The notes beneath the pieces were generated by a model. It saw nothing but the letters and a program-made list of their open reading frames with translations. It searched no databases and was not told the DNA's origin. From positions 2,604,001 to 2,668,000 of the forward strand of contig CANTUQ010000159.1 of NCBI GenBank assembly GCA_947683425.1: a stretch of 64,000 nt of DNA. Direction: 5' to 3'. The position numbers and the translations under genes are program-made. Source of the DNA: Excoecaria cochinchinensis. Lineage: Eukaryota > Streptophyta > Magnoliopsida > Malpighiales > Euphorbiaceae. This document shows, piece after piece, positions 43,387 to 55,095 of this stretch. How positions within the stretch are numbered: the stretch's first letter is position 1; each line of letters opens with the position of its first letter.

Positions 43387-45074
43387 TAAAGCCCTAACTT
43401 GTACCCTAGTTTTTTTCGGGCACACTTAGGGTATGAGAATGGCCATATGTGTTGAGCTACTTGAATATATGCATTACGGATGTAATTTTTATTAATTAGA
43501 AAACTGAGGGTAAAATCATAAATTAACACCTGTGGACTAAATTGCATAAATTAAGTAATTTGGCATGCTAATGTGTGATTAAAATGAAACTATCAGGCTA
43601 ATGTATAATTAAGTATAAGTTTAAGGATTAAAAATGAGGAAGGAAAAAGCAACCAATCATATGTTGACATCAAATAGAAATCTAGAAAGATGAAGAATAG
43701 TAGATGAAGCTTTTTATGGCTTATAAAAGCCATAAAAGTTGGTTGATTAGTGTTTTGGAAACCCGTCATCCTTCTCCAAGCATAGCTTCTCTCCCTCACT
43801 TAAATTTTTGACCAAAACCTCCATTAAAATCTACTCTAAGTGCTCTCTAAGTAGGAAAATCATTCTTTATGCCAATTGTAAGATGAATAAGGTAAGCGTG
43901 TGCCTTTTTTCTTCTAATCTTATAGAAATGTAAGATTATAATTTGTATAATGATTAATGGTTTATTGATGATATTAGAAGAAGAAGGAAGAGCTTAAGAC
44001 AAAGGAAATGAGAAAGAAAGAGAAAGAAAAACAAGCTGAAGCAAAGAAGGAAAATGACAGGGGTTTGGGAACTCCATTTGCTTTATATGCATTCGTTGAT
44101 GAATTGTGTTTGTTTTAAATGCGTGTGGATGTTAAATTCTAGATTGAGCTTGGTGGTGGTTGAGGAATTAGCTGTAGAAGTGGAAAATGGCATGTAGAGT
44201 TAAAAGAGGAAACTCTATCAAATTTTCACTAAACCTTGTGTGCATGTTTTGTCTATAAGTTGAGTATTAGATCTCCAAATTGGATGATTCGAATTAGGAA
44301 AAAGTTAAGACCCTATATTTAAATATTTCTAGAAGAAACTATGAGCTAAATCTAGCTCTAAGATGCTCAAAACTAAGCTTAAACTTAAGGTATTGATTCT
44401 ATCCCCTCAAAGAGAGCAAGTTGGCTTGTTTAAGTTATATCTCAAGTTCTAGTAGTCAAAATGGTATGAGATTAGTGTCATTGGAAATATAAGTACCTAA
44501 GGATCATTTGCTAAGAAGACCATTTTGCGTAAAAATGTCAATTATGAACACAAAATGGCAGGAAAATTTGATGCATAAAAGCTACCCTATTATGCGCTAT
44601 TTTATTAAGTAATGTAATAGGGCTACACAACGGTCAAGAATTCTATACCACCCTATAAAATACTTCTGGATTGTAAAATTTTTCCTAAAATTTGAGTTAC
44701 ATAGCCGTCAAGAAATCCTGCCTACAGTGTAACCAACCCTGCCGGCCCTGTAGAATTTCTTGCCTGCCGTGTAAATGCATTCTGGATAGGAATTCTTGAC
44801 TTACACAGCTGGTAGGAATTCTTGCCCGCCGTGTAACCCAGTCTGCCTATAGTGTAAAACCACTTGCCTACCGTCTAATTACATTTTATTTTGGTATAAC
44901 CATTTGGTTTACACGGTTGGCAGAAATTCCTTCGTACCGTGTAACCTGGTGTCCCACTATAATAAACTATGCTTTCTATTTCATTTTGAATATATTTTTA
45001 GCATGCATATTCTGGAACTTAATAGACAGTTAAATAATGACTTGGAAATGGTAATTATACATAGGAATTATTAA
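43387..45074 (+). mobile_element. Possible solo LTR D (related to A-C), right end unclear
   Basis: It starts at TGTAAAGCCCTAAC, directly after the copia fragment. It has TTATAAAAGCC about 335 bp in, as C has its TATA at about 320, and a repeat array at about 1.2 kb (44,590-44,950). No end motif GGTGTTACA or target duplicate was found. Confidence 0.35.
44590..44955 (+). repeat. Degenerate repeats with CCGTGTAA words
   Basis: Loose units of about 45-60 bp: GCCCGCCGTGTAACCCAGTC, CTGCCTACAGTGTAACCAAC, TTCGTACCGTGTAACC, with AAGAATTC/GGAATTCTTG between. The position in the putative LTR is like the hairpin arrays of A-C. Confidence 0.6.
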
Positions 45075-45079
45075 CTTAT

Positions 45080-46340
45080 TGTTAAGTGCCTAATATTGCA
45101 TATTTTTGCTTTATTTTCCCTATTTTTATGCACTTATTTTTAGCCTATTTTTGTATTTTTCACTTGTTTTGTGATTTTGATCATTGTAGGGCCATATTGG
45201 TAACAAGGGAGCAAATCGTAACTAATTGGAGTTGATTTGTAGCAACCTTGAAGATTCAAAGCAGTTTGGAAGCAAAGAGTTGAATCTGGATTTAGCGTTG
45301 CCCAAGGCTAAAGGAAGTCGACAGCAGAGTATCAGCTTTATGTTTTTCATTACGAAATTAACCTAGCTGCCAGCTGCACTCCATCTAATTTTTAGGGATA
45401 TTTAGGCTTTAATTTAGGAGATAAAGGCAGTATTTTTAGGAAGATTAAGTTGTATTTTATATTTTTATTTTATTTTCTGGGTTTGGATAGGAATCAACTA
45501 CATTCATAAATTTTATAGGTTTTCTCTTTTGAAAAAGAAGTAAGCAAAAAACGTGAACAGTACCATCATCTCCTTTTCTTCTTCTTCTGCATTTTTCCAA
45601 AGGCTGTAACAAGGGAGTTTTAACTTTTAATTTTATTTTATTTTGTTTTTGACCTTGATCGTGTGTGGCTAAATACATTTAATCTAGTTAAAGGTTAATC
45701 AAAGCCAAGGTTCTTCATCTACTGTGAGATTGTTTTACTTCATTATTCTCTTTAATTTTTATGCAATGTTCATGTTATTTACTGTGATTTAGGGAAACTC
45801 CATCTCTATTTTTATTTGTTTTATGTGCAATAAGAGCTCGTTGTGCATTTGATTAAATAACATATAGCTAATTGAGATTATCAAATCTGTAATTGTTTGC
45901 TAAAATCAATATTAAGTGATAATTAGTATAACAATACTGAGAAGTATTATTGTGTTAAGTAAATGCACGATTTGGTTTAAATAAGTCTCGATAAGAAATT
46001 GGTTAACTTAGATTAGGTCTTTCTAATTCAAGAAACTGTCAATAAATTAAATTTTGTTAATAAGAGACGACTGTTTATTGGTTAGAGATTAATTATAGTC
46101 GTACTTAATTAGCCTATTAATAAGGAAAGATTTGTCGGGAGCACAAAACCAACGACTATAACCAATTTATTCCATGATTTTAAAGTTATTTTTTTATATG
46201 TGATCAGTAAATTGAACCTTGTGTCACGAATACCTTTAACTAGAATTTTCCATCAATTGATTTCATTTTAATTAATTTTATTCAATTTTAATTTATTTTT
46301 TAATTCAGTATTTTTAATTATTTGTCACTAAAATCCACCA
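45080..46340 (+). mobile_element. LTR-like sequence, unassigned
   Basis: TGTTAAGTGCCTAATATTGC looks like an LTR start, and the text (GATTAGGTCTTTCTAATTCA, TTAATTAGCCTATTAATAAG) is in the style of long AT-rich LTRs. I could not fix the right end or a target duplicate. No coding region. Confidence 0.3.
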
Positions 46341-47059
46341 TTTATTTTTATTTATTAAATTTTTGGTTTTTGTATGTTAAATTGGTACTAGTCTCAATTT
46401 TTCTTGCTCTAGAAAATGTTACCTGTAAGCTGTTAGGCTACCTTTATGAAACCAAAATTGAAACCATTCAATCTTGGCACTTTACAACATTCAAAACCCC
46501 ATACAACATTCTTGATTTCTTCAAAGATAAAAGTCACTTCTAAAGAGAGCGCTAAAGCTTCTTAGGGTTTATTAAAAAAAAATTAAAAGGAAAGACTGAT
46601 TTATCCTAATTATTTTCTTTATATAGGCTCTCATAAAAAGAAAATATCTATTTTCAAATAGGTACAGGTACCCTAACAATTCCATTGGAAGTATAAAGAT
46701 TACTAATCTTATTAACAAACTCTCTAATCAAGGCAGTTAAACGAAAAAACTTCGTGTTCCTATCACCAATTCTAATTAGGCAAACAAGATTATGTACAAT
46801 TGTTTAATTCGATAATCCAGCAACCATTAAACAAGAAATGATAAATTCTTCTTTCAATAAGAGAGTTGTTGTTCGTGCTCAATTTCCTAATTCTCCTTCA
46901 TAGGGCAAGGATTTTCTCTTTTGGGAAACTCTCAAGGGAGTTAAGGGTCTTTTACCGAAATTGGTCGCTTCGCAATAAGAGAAAACTTGACTTAGTTCGC
47001 CTAAGTCCTTGTGGGATGCGTCTAGCATTCAAGGGATTTCTGTCCCATTGCTCATAATA
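46341..47059. other. AT-rich stretch without recognised features
   Basis: Short reading frames only, none with a recognisable domain. A GAGAGTTGTTGTTCGTGCTC stretch near 46,861 and neighbours did not match the elements in the window. Confidence 0.4.
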
Positions 47060-47160
47060 GATCTTGGTGGCAATTGGCACCATGAGATTGGATAGAGTCG
47101 CCACCTAATAGAGCATTGTGAAATTAAATCTCCTAAGGTCTGTTAGCCCTATGCATGTTG
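47060..47160 (-). repeat. Decayed Tat LTR fragment (U5 end), minus strand
   Basis: ATAGAGTCGCCACCTAATAG then AGCATTGTGAAA matches the reverse complement of the Tat-2 and Tat-NA U5 (hairpin ATGTTCTATTGG plus GTGGCGACTCC) at roughly 27 of 32 positions. Confidence 0.45.
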
Positions 47161-47639
47161 TTTTAATGATTCAAATTAATTAAGATGTTTTTGTGAAGAT
47201 TATGTTATACAATAACATGGAATTAAATAATAAACACTTGTGCTAATTTAATTTGATAAAATATAGTAATTAAAAATAAAAACTTCACAGTGACAGATTT
47301 ATCATGTCTACTTTAAAAATTCATACCTTTTAGTATAACACGATTCTGAGTGTGAAATTTTAACTAGAAATAGTCGCATGTGTCTAGTTTAAGACAAAAT
47401 AAATGGAACCTTAGATTGTTAATTATTTTAGGAGTTACAGCCAAAATACTGAAGGTTGTTCAGGATATTACAGGAAAAATAATTTTGATTTGGTAAAATT
47501 AATTTTGATTATCATTTAACTTAAAAAGTTATATTTTAAATTATGATATGATAATGGGATGATAATGTACTAATTTTTAATTATGTCTTATGATTTACAG
47601 TCTCTTTTAATATTATATTATTAAGAGATATTATTTTCA

Positions 47640-48540
47640 TAACATGAGATATTTTATCTATAAAAATAATTTATTTCTACTAATAAGAGTTCATAGATTT
47701 ATTTCATAGAAGGAAAGAAGTGAGAATGAGACGACGATCAAGAGACATTTTAAAAGATTTCTTCAAAGAAGTAAATATATATACAACGGTAAAATTTAAA
47801 ATGATCTCTTCCATAAAAAATTATATGACTGTTACTTGAAGACTATATAAAGGAGGAAGAATTAAATCTAAAAAAAAATAAAATTTTCTCTAAGCATAAA
47901 ATCAAGAATTAAAATACACTTGAAGTATTGAAAAAAAGAAAGTTTAAGTGTTCTGAGAAATATTTGAGGAAACTACAGTTTTCTTCAAGAAACTTGTACT
48001 ATACAGAAAAAGTGTTCAAAGTTCTCCAAGAAAACTACACCTTTCTCCGAGGGACCACCAAACATCTTCGAGGAAGCTTGTGAAAAAATTCACTTTTTGC
48101 TGTGAGCTCAAATTCAAATCGATCGACAAGAAAAGTTGTTCAAATGGAAAGATATACTTAGAGGCCTGACGGAAGTGCTTCAAGTGGGAAATCTCTTTGG
48201 GGAGAGTTAGAAAAGTACTTATAGAGAGATGGTAGCTTTCCCTTTAAAAATTATTTCTTGGGTGCTTTCAAACATTATACTTGTAAATATTAAGTGTGAG
48301 TGATTTGAGTTTGTAAGGTTGTGGGATACAACCAAAGGGAAAAAACATTGTAAGGGTTTGATTTCTACCTTTAAGGGAATCTAATAGAGCAGGGACTCAA
48401 GAAGCGATCTGGAATAAGAAGCAGTAGGCTGGATTTGCCGAACCTCTATAAATTTTCTATGTCATTTTTTTCCTTTCTCTCAAACCCTTTACTAACATCA
48501 CCACCACCAAAATTTTTTTTTTATCAAACATAAACGAACT
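47640..48540 (+). mobile_element. Possible Ty1/copia-type LTR remnant
   Basis: GACTATATAAAGG (47,841) is followed by a leader ending with CATTGTAAGGGTTTGATTTC, CAGGGACTCAAGAAGCG and TTGCCGAACCTCTATAAATT. These words are typical, from memory, of plant copia LTRs of the SIRE type. No ends or target duplicate found. Confidence 0.35.
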
Positions 48541-48790
48541 CAATTTGTAACACCTTCATGTACCTTAAGACGAACTGAGTGTGCTACACTGTACTCATAG
48601 TTGGTCATGTGGCAAGTTCATCAACTTATATTAAACTATATTATTCAAATTTGATTGTTGATACAAATTACTGTGTTTAAACATTCCCAATACCCTTTAT
48701 CAGTTTTAATTATAATACTGCCATCCACTTTTGTGTACCTATCAGCTTTCTATGATTTGGTTTGGACATGGAATGACATTCCAAGCTTCC
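48541..48790. other. Unassigned sequence left of Tat-2
   Basis: No ORF or repeat recognised. The last five bases (CTTCC, 48786-48790) are the expected left target duplicate of Tat-2; the right copy lies outside the window. Confidence 0.4.
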
Positions 48791-50020
48791 TGTAGACACC
48801 GGGTCCCGAGTAGCCTTGATCAGGATTACCCAGTGATGAAATTAAGTGTGCCGATTTATAAGCAAAAATAATGAAAGTCGGAAGTGATAATTTCCTTGTC
48901 GTTTGATTTGTTAGGAATAAATAAAAATGTATTTTAAAAATATTTTTAAAATGTTTTAAAAATTATTTTTGCGGTAAAAAAGTGAGTTTTTAATTTTTTT
49001 TGTTTTATAAAAAATTTAAAAAAAAATCGGCGAACGTCGCGCGAGGCAACTCGTTGGGCGCTGCGCTGGGCGAGCAACGCCCAAGGCGTCGCGTGCGCTG
49101 CTGCGCGCGGGGATGCCCGTCGGGCTGTCCCTCGCCCCTGTCGCCCATTTTTGCCGTTTTTGGCCATTTTGGCCCCAAAAATTCATTTTTCTTCAATTTG
49201 TTTTGTAGAATTCAAGGGTAAAACTTTTAAAATTCCAAACCTTAGATTTTCTTCAGTTTTTTCTTTTATTGAAATTAATTTAATTTAATTATTTCATTAA
49301 AAATTCTGATTTGGGGAGAGGGATAAAAAGGAATTTTTAAGAGAAAATGGGGGGGGGGGGGGATTTTCTTTAGAAAATTACTTTTCTTCTTCTTTCTTCT
49401 CTCAAGCAAATTCTCTCAAATTTTCTAAAGAACTTTTCCAAGAAGATTATCAATGCAAAAAAAAAAATAATTTTTATTCTTGGTGACTTTCTTCTTTTCA
49501 ATTAACAATTTTTTACTTTAAGACAAATAAACTAATTGTTTGTTCTTGAGTAAAAAATCACTCTTGATATTTTATTTTTCGAGTCACATTTTTCAAATCA
49601 AGACAACGAATTGGATCTCCTTACCTTCATTTCATCAAGCTAATTTTGACAGTAAACATTCTTGGCTCAATTTCTTAATTTCATTTTTTAATTTCATTTT
49701 TTTTGTTTCCAATTAATTAGTTAACATGTAAATTCGTTTAGTTCTATCATTTTCTTCTTATTTTCTTATTCTTTTGTATTTATTTAATTAATTATCATGT
49801 GAATTCTTTTAGATATATTATTTAATTGTTCATATTTCTTATTTTTTTATTTAATTGTTCATATTATTATTTCTTATTTAATTGTTCATGTTCATATTAT
49901 TGTCATCATTTTTGTTCATATATATTATTAGTATTATCATTTAACATGTTTTAGCATAATTGGTATATTTTATTTTTATTTTATTCTTCCATATTTAATT
50001 GGATTGTTCATCTTCTTTGA

Positions 50021-50217
<197 letters not shown>

Positions 50218-51318
50218 TATTATTTGCCATTTTTTAACATGTTTTATTAGTTTGCCATATACTATTGTATTCTTGCATGCTTAATTTGGGTTGTTTAATA
50301 CTCTTTGGTTTCATTATGTTTATTATTGTTATTATTATAGTTGCAATTGTTAGTTTTATTATTATAATTTTTATTATCCTTGTTTATATTGCTATCGTTT
50401 GATACTAGTTTCATTATTAATAATATTATTATTTGTATTTCTTATGCATGCTGAATTTTATGTATATTATATTTTTTATGCAAGATTGGATGTTATTATC
50501 GTTATTTTATGCTTGTTTATGCATGTTGAATTTTATTATTATTATGCTATTTTTTATGCATGCTAAATTGTTAATTAATTAGATTGCATATTTTTATTGT
50601 GTCATTTTAATTGGCTTGTCATACATGATGTAATTTTGATTGCCTTAATTTAATTGTTTTCATGTTATATGTTTAACTAATTTTTTACTAACTTCACTTT
50701 TATTTTTTATTTTTTCCTTTTATTTCAATACTTTTTTTTATGTGTGAGTCTTTTCCATAACAAGTGGGAGTCCTTGAAGATTTGGAGATCCATTTGGGAG
50801 TTGATTGGTTACTTCTTTATTATTTTCATTACTTCGCTTTCAGTATTTTATTTAATATGTAATTTGTAATAAATTATTTTTTATGCACGTTAATTAAAAA
50901 ACCATAAAAATATTTCTACTTAATTAATTTGTTTTTCTTTTCTAAATAAAATGGGACCAATGTCCTAACTTTTTTCGTCCAAAATAAGTGTCACTTTAAA
51001 ATTGTTTTCTTTAATTATGCATGAGAGGACCAACGTCCTCATTTTAATAAATAGCCCGATTTATGTATGAGTTGTATTTTATTTACAAATGGGGGTTGTA
51101 TTCCACCCCTAGTTTTGTTGTAATTTATTTTGCTTTCATTTACTTTATTTATCGCTTTTATTATATGATTGATATGTGTTTAATTAAATTGCATTAAAAT
51201 TGAATGAGAAAGGGGATAAAATGCTAAATTCAAAACTTGATTATAAACTTAGCCAAGGTATGAATAAATGGGGAGTCCCGAACCTTCTCTGGTCTTTGGG
51301 CTCAATGAGGCGAGAGGA

Positions 51319-51598
51319 CCATTTCAATGTTCCATTAGAATGGGACTTCCAAGACACCTCTTGTGTCCTGTAAAAAAGCTTTAACTTGCATAGTCCTAGG
51401 CTCCATGAGGCGAGAGGGCCATCCTAATGTTCTATTAGGATGGGACATCCAAGACCCCTCTGGCTTGTCCAAAATGGACATAGCAGTGCTGTCTTAGGCT
51501 CACTGAGGCTAGACGAACTTTTCCAATGTTCTATTGGGTGGCGACTCCATAAAACCTCCTTGTTGCCCAAAATAGACGCTCTTGTAATTTCTTACAAG
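51319..51598 (+). promoter_or_regulatory. Series of hairpins in Tat-2 R/U5
   Basis: CCATTTCAAT-GTTCC-ATTAGAATGG (51319-51343, imperfect), CCATCCTAAT-GTTCT-ATTAGGATGG (51419-51443, perfect 10 bp), CCAAT-GTTCT-ATTGG (51523-51537) and CTTGTAA-TTTC-TTACAAG (51581-51598). Three share the ATGTT(C)Y-ATT core with differing stems. Confidence 0.65.
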
Positions 51599-51669
51599 TT
51601 GCCAATGAACCTCTCTCGATCGCCCAAAAGCGGGCCTTCGGGGGCCATAGGGTTCGGCGCGCATCACAG

Positions 51670-51687
51670 TGGCGACTCTGCTGGGGA
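51670..51687 (+). promoter_or_regulatory. Primer-binding site of Tat-2
   Basis: TGGCGACTCTGCTGGGGA, 2 nt after the LTR, is the tRNA-Arg-type site as in Tat-NA. Confidence 0.75.
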
Positions 51688-52604
51688 ACATAAGAGACTT
51701 CCCTTCGAAAGTACATTGGCTAAAATTTACAATTGAGTTTTAATTTAGAAATTTCATCTCTTTTTGAAATTGTATTGCATCCATGCTAGAGCCTTAGATT
51801 ATGCTAGTTTGGTCCCTATTTTAACCCCGGTGCGTTCCCAAAGCATGACCCTACGTTCACTTAATGTGGGGAAGTGTTAAGGATAATCACCAGCCCAAGC
51901 CTTGTGCCTTATGGTATATTAAATGGTGACCCAATCGGTCATTATGCTTGTGATGAGTTAGACCCATTAGCAGTGACCATGCTTGGGTAGCCCTAAAGTA
52001 TTATCACCTTTGACCGAAACTCATGTATTGGCAATAGATACTTCCACTAGGTGAAATATACCGTAATACCGTGCTTGCTATTTGGGCCATCATATATTGG
52101 ACAAAATCACTTAAATCAAATGGTCTTCATCAAAGGCTTTTTTGCCCCGGTGGGCCCATTTTAATTTAGTTGAATTGTTCAAATGCATAATGGCCAGACA
52201 ACCATACGCATGTACATTAGATAAGAGTTATTATGCTGCCAGTTTTTCACCGTGCACCATACGTGTCCGATGGGTTCCTTGTTAACCCTTGGGTAAAGCC
52301 CACCTAGGGAAGAGACTATACTACCTCATATGTGGGAGAGATAAGGTTGGAAGGATCTATCTGCTTGCATGTGTTTTTCTATGCTGCATCAGCACGACCA
52401 TGCATTGCACTTCAATCATGCATCATCCTAACGAGATGTATTTTTTTCAGCCATCATAGATTCGCTCGGGTGGTTTAGGGGTCCCGACGGTCGGCTTAAA
52501 AGGATTCCACTCTTGGGGTTACCAGAGCTAGTATGATATCAGAGTTCAGATTATCTTTCAGAGGGTAGTGAGACTTTCTCTTCAGAATCATCAGCTGATA
52601 CAAG
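51688..52604 (+). other. Untranslated leader of Tat-2
   Basis: Matches the Tat-NA leader through most of its length. An acceptor-like TTTTTTTCAG ends at 52450, and a TGA near 52,533 closes the frame upstream of the gag Met, so translation should begin at 52605. Confidence 0.6.
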
Positions 52605-54003
52605 TATGACTAACCAATCAAGTGGGTTTGATGCAACCAGGGCCATGTTCGCTGAGGAAGTAGGGAGAAGAATGGAAGAGTTTGAGGCCAGAATGATGGC
52701 CATGATGGGCAACCTTGCCACTACCTTAGCTCCACTTGCAGGGCAACAAGCTACTACTCCTATTAGGGAGCAAGATGAATAAGGGGCTATGAGAGAGGAT
52801 CCCCCTGCTGTGGCTGACCCACCAGTGGTTGAGCAAAGAGCACTAGTGCCTGTTGAGCGTAGAGAAGGCCCTAAATCTGAGGTTGACTTATGGGAGGACC
52901 AAGAGCAACAGATGGTAGCAAAGGGGAAGTCGCCCAAGCTAGAGGAAGCAATGTGGAGGAAGATGGAGGAGAAATTTGAAGCTATGACAAGGATGATGAC
53001 GGTAGGAAGGGGAATGAACCCGGAGGATCGTGAGCTGGATGGGGATGATCTGATCCCCCAGAACGTCAAGATGCCTGATATTCCAAAATTTAACGGCACC
53101 TCTGACCCTGCTGCACACATCAAGCAGTACTCGCTAGTCATGAAGGGGATAACTTTAACAAGGAAGCAGAAGATAGAGTACTTTTGCTTGAGTCTTACAG
53201 GGGCTGCCATTGACTAGCACCATGGGCTGGACAGGAGATCCAAAGAAGATTGGGACTTATTGACTGAAGAGTTCCTAAAGCAATACAATTGTAGTACCCG
53301 GATAGAGGTCACACTGAAGGATCTAGAGCTGCTGCAGCAGAAGGCTGGGGATTCTTTCCATGAATACCTCACTCAGTGGAGGAACCGGGTTATGGAGATG
53401 AAGCGCAAGCCCGACACTCCTGATCAGATCTAATTATTCATTCGGAATTCCAGCCCATACCTGAGAGATGGACTGAAAATGAAGGGGCTGAAAGATTGGG
53501 AGTCCTTGAAGGAAATTGCTATAGAGGCAGGAGGAGAATATATTGCCAGAAGGGCAAGCAGTGAGGCTTATGCCAAGAAGGGCTACAACAATCAAGGTGC
53601 AACCAAGTCAGCTAGTTCCAGTAGTGGTAACAGAAGTGGGAAGACAGCTGAGGTGTCGGCAACAGGAGTGAATCACAGGTACTTCTCAAATTTGCGTAGG
53701 CCTTTGTCATGGGTACTGAAAAGGTTGATGAAGGAGGGGAAGCTACAACCCCTGCCACCTAGGCCAGCTAGGACCCAATGGGAACCGGGGCATAAAGAGA
53801 ACGAATATTGTGCCTTTCACCAACATACTGGGCATCTGACAGACAATTGCTTCAGGCTGAGGCATCAGATTCAGGATCTGATCGACAGTAAGCAGATCAC
53901 CGATCCTAAAAAGAGGGAGAGCAAGAAGAAGTCCAATTTCAATGTTGTGCCACCGCCTGTCTTTATGATTTGGTCGAGCCTACCCGAATGGTATGTCCTT
54001 TAA
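52605..54003 (+). pseudogene. gag: Tat-2 gag with stops
   Basis: Start MTNQSSGFDATRAMF at 52605. One frame to 54003 with stops at 52780 (TAA), about 53,215 (TAG, where Tat-NA has Trp of VDWYHGLD) and about 53,431 (TAA). Core: MPDIPKFNGTSDPAAHIKQY, GLDRRSKEDWDLLTEEFLKQ, FHEYLTQWRNRVMEMKRKPD. Knuckle-like YCAFHQHTGHLTDNC. The same fold as gag of Tat-NA, which has none of these stops. Confidence 0.88.
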
Positions 54004-54006
54004 GAT

Positions 54007-54776
54007 TTGTATGGAAATGATTACGTCACTATCACTCGCCCTGAGGCAAGTGAAAAAGGGATTCCCGTGGCGGCGATAGACTGTTGGTGCACTAGTGAGA
54101 GTGGAGACGAAGATGAAGAGAGGAAAGATGGAGAGTTCACGGATCTATGGGATTCGGAGGAGGAGGAAAGAGTTGGGGCTGTAACAAGAAGTGGGAGAGT
54201 GGTCCCCGAAGTTGAGAAGCAATAAGACTCAGTGCAAGCACCTGTGGAGAAGGAGCCGAAAGAAAATCCCATAGTAAAGCAGCTAAAAAAGACCACGGCT
54301 CAGATATCTATTTGGGACCTTCTAAGGCAGTCCCCTTCTCATAGACAGAAGTTAGTTGAGGCTTTAAGTGAGTACACCGTAGCCACCACAATTTCTCCAT
54401 CCGAGCTGCTAGATATCGTCAAGGGGGGATCAGGGAAAGACTGGTGTTTTCTGACGCAGATTTGCCAGCTGAAGGCCGCAATCACAACCGACCACTATAC
54501 ATTAAGGCTCAAATTAACGGCAAGCATACCACTTGTGTTATGGTTGATGATGGGTCATCCATAAATGTCTGCCCTTTAGTGGTACTTCAGGCTTTTAGGC
54601 TGGACAAGAGTATGTTGAGTAAGTCTGATCTGACCATCACAGCCTATGACAATTCTCGAAGACAGGCATCAGGAACATTCAGAGCTCTAGTTAGGACTAG
54701 GCCCATTAAGACAGAAGCAGAATTTGTGGTCTTGCCTATCCCAGCAAATTTCTCAGCTCTATTTAGAAGGCCATAA
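54007..54776 (+). pseudogene. Tat-2 protease region
   Basis: Same frame as gag through an acidic linker (SGDEDEERKDGEFTDLWDSE) and a TAA at 54223. Then NPIVKQLKKTTAQISIWDLL. At about 54,440 the frame shifts, and the retropepsin centre VMVDDGSSINVCPL lies at about 54,535-54,580, with the C-terminal part TFRALVRTRPIKTEAEFVVL. The protein would cut the gag-pol precursor if repaired by nature; here it is inactive. Confidence 0.82.
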
Positions 54777-54952
54777 TGCCGTCCACCCTACATCAAATGG
54801 TAAAGATACCTCATGAAGGGGAGGTGGTAACCATTAAAGTAGCGAGAAAGAACCAAGTGTCTGCCTTGGGGATCTCTAATCAACCATTTAGTGGCTTTCA
54901 CGTATCAGTGATTGGTGGTGAGGAGCAGGGCTTGGCAGGTAGCCCTTAGGTG

Positions 54953-55095
54953 ATGAACATGATGAAGAGGATGCACTTCCTCCCAGGGGCCGGATTGGGT
55001 AAAAATTCGTAGGGGTTGCAAGATGCCATCACAACACAAGGCCAGAAAGACCGGAAGGGTCTGGGCTACAAAGGAGAGCATGGCAGGAAAAAAGT
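54953..55095 (+). pseudogene. G-patch-like motif after Tat-2 protease
   Basis: MMKRMHFLPGAGLGKN, a TAG where L0 has Gln, GLQDAITTQGQKDRKGLGYK. Regular glycines (GAGLGK...GL...GLGY) are the mark of a G-patch, an RNA-binding or helicase-stimulating module that in betaretroviruses follows protease. Confidence 0.5.

Noticed and set aside
46322..46543. 73-codon ORF as a host gene
   Set aside because: No domain, low complexity, AT-rich surroundings full of element debris.
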